DNA of 28,074 bases from a candidate division WWE3 bacterium (GTDB lineage Bacteria > Patescibacteriota > WWE3 > UBA101185 > UBA10185), in the NCBI GenBank assembly GCA_003564915.1, contig PXDX01000032.1:1-28074 (forward strand), in the 5' to 3' direction. The notes beneath the pieces are model-generated. The model was not told the DNA's origin. It made no database searches and saw only the letters and a program-made list of their open reading frames with translations. Of this stretch, positions 7,713 through 16,297 are shown in pieces. Every line of letters starts with the position of its first letter. Positions within the stretch are counted from its first letter, which is position 1. Both the position numbers and the translations under genes were made by a program.

Positions 7713-9262
7713 AAATTACTTTCCGGAAAATCAATCCCTTCCGAACTGTAAATACAGATATCCGGGCCGCGCCGTATGGGAGAGATGAACTCCGCAACAG
7801 GATCCATGTCTTCAACAGGCTTGTATTCTTTTGAGCAATCGAATACAGCTATGAAAGGGCTCAATATCTCTGTTGTACTGCGGTATTTCCTTCCCAGATC
7901 CTCAAAGATGATGTCCAATCCTTTAGCCTCGTAATATAGGTTTATCCCTTCAGGCACATTTCCTCCGCCCCGGGAAAAAACCCAATCAGCGGCCATTACT
8001 CTCTTGTCGGTAAGATATAAAATATAGGCGTTTGTAATTGATCTCCTTAGAGGAACAGCAAAAACAAAAACAAACAAAACTATGGTCAATAATTTTGGCA
8101 TCTTTTTTTCGATTAGATGAAAGAACCATCCCACGGACAAGGCCACTAAAGGGTATACAGCCATATAATAATGTTTCTCGTTTCTGGAAAAACCTGAAAC
8201 ATAGAAAAGAAAGGCCAGCGCGGATAAATAGATCAAAGTAAGTCCGGAAATAATTTGGGTTGTTATTTTCTTTCTATACGTAAAATAAATAAAAAGAATC
8301 AACCCAAGAACAAATACCGCCACAAAAGTGGTGCTCCAGTCCCTTGCGAACATGTTAATAAAACCGTCAAAAAATTTTAGAACCTGATTTTCAAACGTGG
8401 ATTTCCCCACGTTAGTGAACTGCCAAAAAGCTCCTTGAGGACCGTCGGTTCTGGAAAAAGTCTTCCAATCCAATAAAGCGAAGGGCGTACCTCCGAAAAA
8501 GCTTAAAATAGATATCAAACCTCCTATTACCGGTAAGTAGATTTTTTTGTACAGACCTGAGGGATTTTTTTCAATTAGAACCTGCCTAAGGAAAAATGCC
8601 ACCGCCACAAAAAGAGCGGCCATGGCTCCATTGTACTTGGTAGAAGCAGCTACACCCACAAAAAAACCTGCAAATGCATAATCAAGGGGGTTAACTTCTT
8701 CAGAAGTAATAATATTGATACTAAAATATAGAACCCAAGCAACAAAGAATGTCATTGGGGCATCGGAAAGAGCGTAATGGGAATGCCAGACATGATAAGG
8801 TAAAATCGCTATGGCTAAAGCAGCCGCAAGAGCGGCCTTATTCCCAAATAACTTCTTTGCGCTTAGATAAACTGGAACAGTGGTCAAAGCGCTTAGAGTA
8901 GCACTTAAGATTCTGGTCAGAAAATAAAAAATAAAAGGCTCTTCCCACATCAGGGGAAATACACTAACAAAGATTTGGCGTAAACCGGCTATCTCTATCA
9001 AGTTCCTGAAAAAAGCAAATCCCATGAACAAAAAATAATTTGTATAAATATACAAATGAGGCCAATCAAAATGCTTGGGATTGGAAAAGAATCTAACACC
9101 AAGAGCAGATCTTATTATTGTGGGTTCGTCGGGGTGGAAAATGTACGGGAAACCGTGCCTTAGTCCCACAAACCTCAACAGCATTGCCAAACCTATAATG
9201 GTCAGTAAGATCGCGTGCTTTTTAATAAAAGTAATTAATTTAATCGCCTTTTCCGAGTGCAT
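7709..9262 (-). CDS. Family 39 (PMT-like) membrane glycosyltransferase
   Basis: Seen: 517 residues. Helix 1 is near 17-35, followed by the external loop FHPDEP (42-47), the classic PMT_2/GT39 signature with the catalytic Asp-Glu. The helices continue to about residue 410, with a soluble C-terminal tail of about 100 residues. Known: GT39 enzymes use polyprenyl-phosphate sugars to glycosylate proteins or lipids outside the membrane. The start at 9262 overlaps the upstream gene by 23 bp but has a strong Shine-Dalgarno site (AGGAGGGG) just before it. It lies between a flippase-like protein and a Wzx flippase, which fits an export-linked glycosylation step. Confidence 0.88.
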   Translation of the reverse strand: MHSEKAIKLITFIKKHAILLTIIGLAMLLRFVGLRHGFPYIFHPDEPTIIRSALGVRFFSNPKHFDWPHLYIYTNYFLFMGFAFFRNLIEIAGLRQIFVSVFPLMWEEPFIFYFLTRILSATLSALTTVPVYLSAKKLFGNKAALAAALAIAILPYHVWHSHYALSDAPMTFFVAWVLYFSINIITSEEVNPLDYAFAGFFVGVAASTKYNGAMAALFVAVAFFLRQVLIEKNPSGLYKKIYLPVIGGLISILSFFGGTPFALLDWKTFSRTDGPQGAFWQFTNVGKSTFENQVLKFFDGFINMFARDWSTTFVAVFVLGLILFIYFTYRKKITTQIISGLTLIYLSALAFLFYVSGFSRNEKHYYMAVYPLVALSVGWFFHLIEKKMPKLLTIVLFVFVFAVPLRRSITNAYILYLTDKRVMAADWVFSRGGGNVPEGINLYYEAKGLDIIFEDLGRKYRSTTEILSPFIAVFDCSKEYKPVEDMDPVAEFISPIRRGPDICIYSSEGIDFPESNL

Positions 9263-10190
9263 ATAGAACCCCTCCTATAAGACTAACCAATAACCTTGAA
9301 AAATGATACAAAATCGAAGCACTTAAAGCCAACGGCTCGGAGACACCTACCATCCCCAGAAAGCTTATATATAAAGCATCCTGAACTCCTAAACCATTCA
9401 GTGACGGAATAAAAAATCCAGCCAAAGTTATAACCGGTAAAACAAAGATTGCATAAGTTACGGAAACATCCATTCCTAAACCTAAAAATATGAAGTACTG
9501 AGGCAGTATGGACAATGCCTGAATGATAAAAGACGTGAGAAAGGCCACAAAAAGAGCTTTTCTTTCATCCTTATACACTATGAGGGCATCGTGTATCTTG
9601 CGTAGAATAACGATCCTCTTTGCCAAAAGCTTAAGGGCTAGGAAACCAATCCCGGCAGCGATCCAAAAACCGGAAAACAAACCAACCTTAAAAAGACTAA
9701 CAAATAGGTCATTTTGTCTTAGCTCTAATGGAAGAAGATCGATCCAAAAGGACATTGTCCTGATCAAACCGTAGTATGAAATCAAAACAAGAGAAATCAT
9801 TCCCGTAAAACGCTCCATAAAGGCAGAGGAAAAACCTACCGACCTGCTCCCGATCTTCTTTCCAAGCTGATACATCTTGTAAACATCTCCGCCCACGCTT
9901 GTAGGCATGAAGTTATTAAAAAAGGATCCAATGAAATACAAATTGATCAAGTATTTGACCGGCACGTCCTGATGTTCTTCACGTGTAAGGAGCATTTTCC
10001 ACCTGAAACCTCCGACAAAATAATGGACAATGATAAAGATTGGTACAAAAACAGCATACCTAAGATCTAATAACTGAATATTCTCGAAAAGTTCAGCAAC
10101 ATCGACACGCAAAAAAATGATCGCTAATAAGCCAAAACTTATAACGAGCTTTAAAAGAGTCTTCTTCAAAGATTTTTTCTCACCATGCAT
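9240..10190 (-). CDS. Flippase-like membrane protein, LPG-synthase TM family (YbhN/AglD-like)
   Basis: Seen: from the ATG at 10190 the product is 316 residues, with about eight hydrophobic helices and the family motif NNFMPTSVGGDVYKMY at roughly 92-107. Known: the lysylphosphatidylglycerol synthase TM family (PF03706) includes the flippase half of MprF and archaeal AglD-type proteins in lipid or glycan assembly. The frame is open up to 10307, but that would overlap the upstream methyltransferase by about 107 bp and give a non-membrane leader. I chose ATG 10190, which lies 10 nt after the upstream stop and 9 nt after a consensus TATAAT (10205-10200). Inference: it moves lipid-linked intermediates in this locus. 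Confidence 0.85.
   Translation of the reverse strand: MHGEKKSLKKTLLKLVISFGLLAIIFLRVDVAELFENIQLLDLRYAVFVPIFIIVHYFVGGFRWKMLLTREEHQDVPVKYLINLYFIGSFFNNFMPTSVGGDVYKMYQLGKKIGSRSVGFSSAFMERFTGMISLVLISYYGLIRTMSFWIDLLPLELRQNDLFVSLFKVGLFSGFWIAAGIGFLALKLLAKRIVILRKIHDALIVYKDERKALFVAFLTSFIIQALSILPQYFIFLGLGMDVSVTYAIFVLPVITLAGFFIPSLNGLGVQDALYISFLGMVGVSEPLALSASILYHFSRLLVSLIGGVLYALGKGD
9269..9276 (-). promoter_or_regulatory. Shine-Dalgarno site of the GT39 gene
   Basis: Minus strand AGGAGGGG with its AGGAGG core 8 nt before the ATG at 9262. It lies inside the end of the preceding gene and decides the GT39 start. Confidence 0.75.
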
Positions 10191-10199
10191 GACAGGAAA

Positions 10200-10205
10200 A
10201 TTATA
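10200..10205 (-). promoter_or_regulatory. Possible internal -10 box for the gene at 10190
   Basis: Consensus TATAAT on the minus strand overlaps the stop codon of the methyltransferase gene and ends 9 nt before the ATG at 10190. It may allow separate leaderless expression and supports that start. Overlap with a TAA stop makes chance occurrence possible. Confidence 0.4.
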
Positions 10206-10929
10206 CACTAATAACAAAGTATCTGTTGTACGCATCCCCTCTCTTTCCGGTCTTGTAAGAGTCAGCCATGCACAGACCGGAATCAAAACAAAGCTCTTGT
10301 ACTTCATCCGGCGATAAGTAGTGGCAGTATCTTACTGCTTCAACTCCTTTTGACCAGGTCAATAGATAATCCCCTTCCTCTACATCTTTGGGATCAATAT
10401 CAAATTCCTCCCACGCAACCGTATTCTCCGGAAAATTCGGCATATCAGTGAATTCCCAAGATGAGAGAACTATTTTCCCTTTATGGGACAAAAATGAAGG
10501 GAGTTTTTTAAGAATATCTAATCTTTTCTCAAACAAGGGAATGTGGTGCAAAAACCCGAATAGAACTATTAGATCGTAATTCTTATGAGGCAGGTTCAGA
10601 TCCTCAAGTCCAAAATCCATCAGATCCGCTTTAATGAAAGTGGCTCCGGGAAGGGATTCTTGGGCCCTTTTCAATAAATAAGAATCCATATCAATCCCAA
10701 CATAACCCGTCTCATCAAAATCAGGTTTTCCCTCCCTCAGAAAAACACCGAATCTGCCGTTCCCGCAGCCGATATCCAAAACTTTAGGGTCTTGAATATC
10801 GTCAATAAAAGGAAGAATTTTTTTCCACCCCTCCCAGGCATATGATCTGCTAATATCAAAGTAATATCCGGCCTTTTGATAGAAATTCTTGTTTATTTCT
10901 TTTAACTTTTTGATCACCGATTGCTCCAT
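10201..10929 (-). CDS. Trm9-like class I SAM methyltransferase
   Basis: Seen: 242 residues from ATG 10929. Motif I is VLDIGCGNGRF (50-60), strand 2 ends GYVGIDMD (75-82), then DLNLPHKNYDLIV (110-122), FLHHIP (126-131) with a His-His pair, a Trp after the sheet (W158), GDYLLTW (186-192) and VRYCHYLSPDEVQEL (199-213). Known: eukaryotic Trm9/ALKBH8 methylates cm5U34 in tRNA to mcm5U34 and shows the same order: DVGCGNG, NLPHKN, VVHH, W, a DVFVPW-like motif and RYYHLYREGEL. Its gene fires away from elp3 across 42 bp. Inference: a wobble-uridine methyltransferase. Alternatively, since it leads a glycan-export unit, it may methylate a sugar or lipid. An upstream TTG at 10935 is rejected as the start, because the ATG fits the promoter. 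Confidence 0.8.
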   Translation of the reverse strand: MEQSVIKKLKEINKNFYQKAGYYFDISRSYAWEGWKKILPFIDDIQDPKVLDIGCGNGRFGVFLREGKPDFDETGYVGIDMDSYLLKRAQESLPGATFIKADLMDFGLEDLNLPHKNYDLIVLFGFLHHIPLFEKRLDILKKLPSFLSHKGKIVLSSWEFTDMPNFPENTVAWEEFDIDPKDVEEGDYLLTWSKGVEAVRYCHYLSPDEVQELCFDSGLCMADSYKTGKRGDAYNRYFVISV

Positions 10930-10935
10930 AATCAA

Positions 10936-10941
10936 ATTATA
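10936..10941 (-). promoter_or_regulatory. -10 box for the Trm9-like gene
   Basis: Consensus TATAAT on the minus strand, followed by 6 nt and the ATG at 10929. It predicts a leaderless transcript. The place where a -35 box would sit falls on the opposing elp3 -10 box. Confidence 0.6.
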
Positions 10942-10953
10942 TACGAAGAAGGC

Positions 10954-10962
10954 TGATATAAT
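10954..10962 (+). promoter_or_regulatory. Extended -10 box for elp3
   Basis: TGA followed by consensus TATAAT (10957-10962), with the elp3 ATG 9 nt later. It predicts a leaderless or nearly leaderless elp3 mRNA. The region for a -35 contact overlaps the opposing -10 box at 10936-10941. Confidence 0.6.
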
Positions 10963-10971
10963 GCAGCGGTC

Positions 10972-12624
10972 ATGTACAAAACGGAAAAATACACTTTCGA
11001 TGCAAAAAAATACGAAGGCATTCTTTTAGAGATCCTTGATAAGGTGAGAAAAAAACCTCACTGGGACGAGAACTCACTTCATCAAATACAAACTAAATAT
11101 CCCAAGGACGGAAAAGAAATGTTCAGTAAAAATCAGCTTATAAAGGGATATAGATATCTGGTAGATAAGGGGAAGATACAAAAATCAAACAAAATCATTA
11201 GAAGGATCAGAATGAAACCTATTAGAACACTTTCCGGAGTCGCTCCGGTTACGGTTCTGACAAAGCCTTGGTCCTGTCCCGGAAAATGCATTTACTGTCC
11301 TAACGAACCTGGTATGCCAAAAAGCTATATAGAAAGCGAACCGGGCGCACAAAGGGCTGCATTTTTAGACTTTGACCCATATCTACAAACTGCGAAAAGA
11401 ATCAAATCCTTACAACACATAGGACATAACACTGAAAAGATAGAGCTCATTGTTCTGGGAGGCTCATGGTCAGCTTATCCGGAAAACTATAAAAGATGGT
11501 TTATAAAAAGATGCTTTGATGCCATGAATGATCCTTACGAAAGGAACCCTGACTTGGAAGAAAAAGTTACTTCATGGGAAATGCTAAAAAAACAACAGGA
11601 AATAAACGAAAAAGCAAAACACAAGTGTGTCGGCCTCTCATTGGAAACACGCCCCGATCTAATAACCAAAGAGGAAGTAATTGAACTTAGAAGATACGGT
11701 TGTACAAAAGTACAGATCGGAGTACAAACCCTAAATGATGAAGTTCTAATAAAAAACGAGCGCGGCCACACATCCAAAGAGACTAAAAACGCCTTCAAAT
11801 TACTAAGGCTGGGAGGATTTAAGATACATGCTCACTGGATGGTCAACCTATACGGAAATGTAAAGGAATCCGAAGTTACAGATTTTGAAAAGCTATGGAC
11901 CAAGCCCTACCAACCTGACGAACTGAAGATATACCCCACATCGGTAATTGAAAACACAAAACTTGAAAAGCTTCTTGAGTCCGGGGAATATATCCCCTAT
12001 TCAACCCAAGATCTAATAGAAATAATCTCAAAGATGAAGATAAGAGTACCTCCTTACTGCCGCATCACCAGAATCATAAGAGATATACCTTCCCAAGAGA
12101 TCTTGGCCGGAAATAAGATCTCCAACCTTCGCCAAATTGTAAAAGAAAGTATGCAAAAAGAAGGGCGAATTTGCCGATGTATAAGATGCAGAGAAATTAG
12201 AAAGCATGAGCTCACCAAAGATGAACTGACGATGGACATTCTAAAGTACGAAACCGATTCAACAGACGAATACTTTTTATCCTTTGTTACAAAAGAAAAT
12301 AAAATAGCGGGATTTTTACGCCTCTCTATCCCGTTAAAAAGTTATCGAGAAGATCATTTCATAGATGAATTGAAAGGATCGGCAATCATCAGGGAGATAC
12401 ATATTTACGGAAGAGTCGTTGGTGTAGGAAAGGAAAAACCCGGAAAAGCTCAGCACTTGGGATTGGGCAAAGAACTTTTAAAGAGAGCTGAGAACATAAG
12501 TTCAGAGAACGGGTTAAATAAAATCTCCGTTATTTCCGCAATAGGAACAAGAGATTATTATAAAAAAAGAGGTTTCTTTCGCGATAAAGAAAACCTATAC
12601 ATGCACAAAGATTTAACTTCTTAG
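10972..12624 (+). CDS. elp3: Elp3, tRNA U34 carboxymethyltransferase (radical SAM-GNAT)
   Basis: Seen: 550 residues, the full length for stand-alone Elp3. The radical SAM cluster motif is CPGKCIYC (C102, C106, C109). A Cys triad, CRCIRC (C401, C403, C406), matches the Elp3 zinc site between domains. The C-terminal GNAT domain has REIHIYG (474-480), QHLGLGK (494-500) for acetyl-CoA and YYKKRGF (529-535). Known: Elp3 uses acetyl-CoA and SAM radical chemistry to put a carboxymethyl group on wobble uridine 34 of tRNA. Archaea and some bacteria have it without the other Elongator subunits. It is divergent from the Trm9-like gene and its last 12 bp overlap the end of the opposing flippase gene. The ATG follows an extended -10 box with no Shine-Dalgarno site. 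Confidence 0.97.
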   Translation: MYKTEKYTFDAKKYEGILLEILDKVRKKPHWDENSLHQIQTKYPKDGKEMFSKNQLIKGYRYLVDKGKIQKSNKIIRRIRMKPIRTLSGVAPVTVLTKPWSCPGKCIYCPNEPGMPKSYIESEPGAQRAAFLDFDPYLQTAKRIKSLQHIGHNTEKIELIVLGGSWSAYPENYKRWFIKRCFDAMNDPYERNPDLEEKVTSWEMLKKQQEINEKAKHKCVGLSLETRPDLITKEEVIELRRYGCTKVQIGVQTLNDEVLIKNERGHTSKETKNAFKLLRLGGFKIHAHWMVNLYGNVKESEVTDFEKLWTKPYQPDELKIYPTSVIENTKLEKLLESGEYIPYSTQDLIEIISKMKIRVPPYCRITRIIRDIPSQEILAGNKISNLRQIVKESMQKEGRICRCIRCREIRKHELTKDELTMDILKYETDSTDEYFLSFVTKENKIAGFLRLSIPLKSYREDHFIDELKGSAIIREIHIYGRVVGVGKEKPGKAQHLGLGKELLKRAENISSENGLNKISVISAIGTRDYYKKRGFFRDKENLYMHKDLTS

Positions 12625-14103
12625 ACTCAACTGTCTGACCTGTCCTTTTATCCAAAAAATACCTTTTTTAAGGAGCGACACTAATTGTTCGTTGGTCATA
12701 AACCCAGTCAAAAGAACTGCTTTCCAGTAGAGCAGGCCAAAAATAACAAACAGAACCAATTTCAAAAAGATATTTTGTGAAGCATAGGGCAGAGACATTG
12801 CAATGATTTGAATAAACAATAATACGTGACCTAATCTAATAAATCCGAATTTAAGTTTTATACGAATGAATACCTCCATGGAGCATAAAGCAAGTAAAGC
12901 ACCTAAAGCCAGAAAATACGCCATAGAGATCATGGGATCTATCAAACCTCCGGTAAGGAAAAATCCGCTAACCGTAACGATCAACATCAATGCAAAACTT
13001 ACGATCATGGCCAGAACACGTTTTGCGGGGATCAGGATACTGGACTCAACAATATTGACAAAGGAATAAAGTATAAAAGCCAACATCAGAGGCAACACAA
13101 GTGGAATTGCAGGATCATATCTTGTACCGCCTACCAAAATGTAAAATATCTCCCTGCACCAAAAAATTGCAAAAAATCCCGAAGCCAAAATAAAGACAAA
13201 AATCTTATCGAAATTCTGAAAAAACGTGGACTTGAATTCTTCATGATCGTTAACATAGCTTTCAGACAGAACGGGAAGATTTACGGTAGTGATAGAGTCA
13301 GATATCAGCATCAATTTTTTGGAATAAAGCAGAGCAAAAGCAAAAAAAGCTACCATCTCAGTTGAAAGATCACGGCCCAAAAGTAAAGGACCGGATTTTT
13401 CCCACCAGGTATATATTACTTTCACAACATAAATAGCAAGACTTATGGAAACAAGTTGCTTGAGTATTCTAATAAAGTCTTTCTTCCCGGGAAGAGAGAT
13501 CATACCGATATAAGGTTTAAAAGCGATAAAGATCAGCGTAATGGTAGAAACTATATTGAAAGCTACCATAGCATAAAAATATCCGTTGACATTAAAAAAG
13601 TAGACCAGAGGTACATAAAAGCACAAATTAACAAAAGCTATAATTGCTTGATACAAAAATAATGCCTTAAATCTTCTGGTACCGGAGATCACGGAATTTA
13701 AGATGCTTTGACTCCCTCCGATCAATAAAGCTACGGCATAAAGCCTTATAGGAAAAATCAATGCGGCCTCGTTGTATTGATCCAATGCAATTCTTTCGGC
13801 AAAAAAGAACAAAAAAGCGAAGATGGGTATGGTAGCCAAATAACGAATAAAAACACTGGTGAAAAATATCTTGGGGACATCTTCGTCCGATTGAGCTGCC
13901 GCTATCTCCCTGGTCGAACCGGAAGCAAGACCTAAATGCTGATAGATTCCGAAAGCCCCGCCTACTGATACAGCGAGCTGAACTATACCCCACTCCGAAA
14001 CGGTTAGAACTCGGATAACCACAAAGGTTTCTATCAATCCCAATACCATCGCGATTATTCGGGAGGTTAAACTAAAAGCCTGCAGTTTGACTAGACGGGT
14101 CAT
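12613..14103 (-). CDS. Second Wzx-type polysaccharide flippase
   Basis: Seen: 496 residues, hydrophobic throughout, with the typical opening of the oligosaccharide exporter family: RIIAMVLGLIETFVVIRVLTV (14-34, split here as two short pieces around a helix), SEWGIVQLA (36-44) and LGLASGSTREIA (57-68). Length fits a 12-14 helix MOP-family exporter and is longer than the other flippase at 6417. Known role: flipping lipid-linked glycans to the outer face. It starts inside the end of the DUF2079 gene (ATGA overlap at 14100-14103), with GAGGTG just upstream. It ends in a 12-bp tail-to-tail overlap with elp3. The partner substrate is unknown. Confidence 0.88.
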   Translation of the reverse strand: MTRLVKLQAFSLTSRIIAMVLGLIETFVVIRVLTVSEWGIVQLAVSVGGAFGIYQHLGLASGSTREIAAAQSDEDVPKIFFTSVFIRYLATIPIFAFLFFFAERIALDQYNEAALIFPIRLYAVALLIGGSQSILNSVISGTRRFKALFLYQAIIAFVNLCFYVPLVYFFNVNGYFYAMVAFNIVSTITLIFIAFKPYIGMISLPGKKDFIRILKQLVSISLAIYVVKVIYTWWEKSGPLLLGRDLSTEMVAFFAFALLYSKKLMLISDSITTVNLPVLSESYVNDHEEFKSTFFQNFDKIFVFILASGFFAIFWCREIFYILVGGTRYDPAIPLVLPLMLAFILYSFVNIVESSILIPAKRVLAMIVSFALMLIVTVSGFFLTGGLIDPMISMAYFLALGALLALCSMEVFIRIKLKFGFIRLGHVLLFIQIIAMSLPYASQNIFLKLVLFVIFGLLYWKAVLLTGFMTNEQLVSLLKKGIFWIKGQVRQLSLRS

Positions 14104-16217
14104 AGCACCTCTACAGTACCTAAAAACACATTTCTGGTACGAATATGATTAGTTATACCAACAAAGATACCGTACTCACCGGCATCCAAAAAAGGAGGTG
14201 CGGTCAGAGCAAGGATTTCAACATAGTATTTATTATTGGACCAAGAATCCATAGGCACAACATTCCGGGAGGGTAAATGTGCTGCTTGATATATCTCTTG
14301 TGTATTTAAGTCGACAAAACTTGTAAAAAAGAAGAATCCTCCCAGATGTTCCGAATCTTTCTTGGCGTAGGTGTAAGAAAATTCTTTACTCTCACCCCGA
14401 GTAAATTCATCAGGCAAGTAAAAATCAACTAAGTAAAGTTCTCCATAAATCGGGAAAGAGTATATTTCATTATAAGATTCGAACTCCGTAATATTTTCCT
14501 GAATTTTAACTTCAGTCAGCTCTCCGTCTGCATCTAACGAAGCCCGTCTATAGATGGAAAGATTTCCGCAAGCCCCGACGGAATGATAATTCTCACTTGA
14601 AATCAGATAAGAAACCGCGGTTTGATTTATATCATCAGCTCCGTCTAAAATAGCGCGCAACTTACTGGAAAAAGCATCAACTATTACATAATCGGCCTCC
14701 TTATAAAGAGCCGGGAAAATTGCGTAGGTTTCCCTCAAGGACAGAGGAGACCCCAAATGATCCGGTCCGGACACGGACACCTCATCCGGAATGGAATTAA
14801 CTATCTTCCATCCGCAATCAATATCTCTTCCCATGGGAGGGGAAATTTTAGCTTTCCCCCCAACCTGGATCTCTGAAAAATCTATGTTATCTTCTTCATG
14901 ATTGCTTGCCGAAACAAAGGAAAGGATCCTTCTTCGAAAAGATTGAAAGGCCCAATGAATGGGAATGTTCTCATACCTTATGGACGTGTAAAAGTTGCTC
15001 GCTAAAAGCAATACACAAAATCCTGTAGCTATAGTACTAAAACTTACTTTCTTCTGTTTAGAAGATAAAAAATTACTTAAAAATCGGATCGAAAGTATTG
15101 TGGAAATAAAAATAACCGGAATTATCATAGCAATGCGATGTGTATCTATTCTGGACATACTTCCTATACCTTCGGTGGAAGCCAAATAGTTGATCATCAA
15201 ATCAGGAACCGCCATCGCAAAAGTCCCCGGATGTAAAAAGGGAAGAAACATCACCGGAGCGAATGTCAACGTAAAATCTTTCCTACCCCCTCCGGAGAAG
15301 AATTCATTGAAGACCAACCTTGGCCTTGTTGCCATGTTAAGCAACATCTCGGAGTAAGTATCTCCAAAGGCTGAGTAGCGACTTAAAAAATAATTGGAAG
15401 CAGTGACGTTCTCACCGGTATCCAGTGAAATGTTCAAACTCTGGGCAAAGCGCTCGTAACCTTCTATTCTATAATGGGCAAAAGCCGGAATGATAACAAA
15501 AAAAGCCATGACAAACCAAACCAGAGAAACCGCTGAGATACTGAGACCCAATTTTAATTTTTTTCTGTACAACCATATGAACAGACCGTAAAAGAAGATA
15601 TAAAGTGGTATTTGTTCTTTGCCTGACATAGTGATTATTAGAAGTATCCAAAAGAATACAAGACCTTTAATAGAAAAATTGTCATTTTCATACATGCGCT
15701 CAAAAAGATAAAAAGCCGCCACAAAGAAAAAAGTAGCAACAGATACTCCGTGGAAAGGCGTTCTAACAGCTAAAAATCCCAAAGCCGGGTAAAGCAGATA
15801 AGAAAGAGCAACCAAAAAGGCTGCGAACTTGGAGTTTAGTTTTAAATTTGCAAGAGCAAATAACAGAAAAGCTATCGCTGCGAGTAGGAAAACTTTGGAT
15901 AGAACTAAAGTAAGGGGGTGTGGTATTAAAAAGAAAAGGGGAACAAAAAGCACTAAAATGGGGTCTACGTGACTCATCCCCCACCGAGGCATGTTGGTAC
16001 CAAAATAATCAGTTAGATACATAAAACGACCGTGTCCCGTGTTCCAAATCATCTGGATCATATTTCCCAGATCGAATTTTCCATACGCAAACTCACTATA
16101 ATAAGTAATGATTATCCTTATAGATAGAAAAATGAAAACGTAACAAAGAACGAATAAAGCGATCTCAAAAAAATGGTCGATTACAAAATTTTTTGTTCTT
16201 TGAAAAATTATATTCAT
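14100..16217 (-). CDS. DUF2079 membrane protein with large C-terminal external domain
   Basis: Seen: 705 residues from ATG 16217. Multiple membrane helices lie in the first half, with the family's FDLGNMIQMIWNTGHG loop after helix 1. Further on it has SIPDEVSVSGPDHLGSPLSLR and then EADYVIVDAFSS, the soluble motifs of DUF2079 proteins. About 140 residues beyond this look like an extra beta-rich domain. Known: DUF2079 proteins are uncharacterised and resemble GT-C glycosyltransferases in topology; here they would act outside the membrane. The frame opens earlier at TTG 16244, but that codon lies only 3 nt after a consensus -10 box (16253-16248), upstream of the expected transcript start. I therefore prefer ATG 16217. 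Confidence 0.85.
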   Translation of the reverse strand: MNIIFQRTKNFVIDHFFEIALFVLCYVFIFLSIRIIITYYSEFAYGKFDLGNMIQMIWNTGHGRFMYLTDYFGTNMPRWGMSHVDPILVLFVPLFFLIPHPLTLVLSKVFLLAAIAFLLFALANLKLNSKFAAFLVALSYLLYPALGFLAVRTPFHGVSVATFFFVAAFYLFERMYENDNFSIKGLVFFWILLIITMSGKEQIPLYIFFYGLFIWLYRKKLKLGLSISAVSLVWFVMAFFVIIPAFAHYRIEGYERFAQSLNISLDTGENVTASNYFLSRYSAFGDTYSEMLLNMATRPRLVFNEFFSGGGRKDFTLTFAPVMFLPFLHPGTFAMAVPDLMINYLASTEGIGSMSRIDTHRIAMIIPVIFISTILSIRFLSNFLSSKQKKVSFSTIATGFCVLLLASNFYTSIRYENIPIHWAFQSFRRRILSFVSASNHEEDNIDFSEIQVGGKAKISPPMGRDIDCGWKIVNSIPDEVSVSGPDHLGSPLSLRETYAIFPALYKEADYVIVDAFSSKLRAILDGADDINQTAVSYLISSENYHSVGACGNLSIYRRASLDADGELTEVKIQENITEFESYNEIYSFPIYGELYLVDFYLPDEFTRGESKEFSYTYAKKDSEHLGGFFFFTSFVDLNTQEIYQAAHLPSRNVVPMDSWSNNKYYVEILALTAPPFLDAGEYGIFVGITNHIRTRNVFLGTVEVL

Positions 16218-16247
16218 GCTTCTAATTAACGCTGTTATGGGCAATCC

Positions 16248-16256
16248 ATTATATCA
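16248..16256 (-). promoter_or_regulatory. Extended -10 box for the DUF2079-flippase unit
   Basis: Minus strand TGA-TATAAT (16256-16248), a full consensus. The predicted transcript start is near 16241, giving a leader of about 24 nt before ATG 16217. This is the only glycan-gene promoter here that does not sit directly on a start codon. Confidence 0.55.
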
Positions 16257-16297
16257 AATATTTTAAATTTAACCCGCAGTAAGAGCCTTTTTCTAAT

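Noticed and set aside
10191..10307. Upstream extension of the flippase-like gene to an ATG at 10307
   Set aside because: It would overlap the methyltransferase by about 107 bp, adds a non-membrane stretch unlike the family, and ATG 10190 sits 10 nt after the upstream stop and 9 nt after a TATAAT box.
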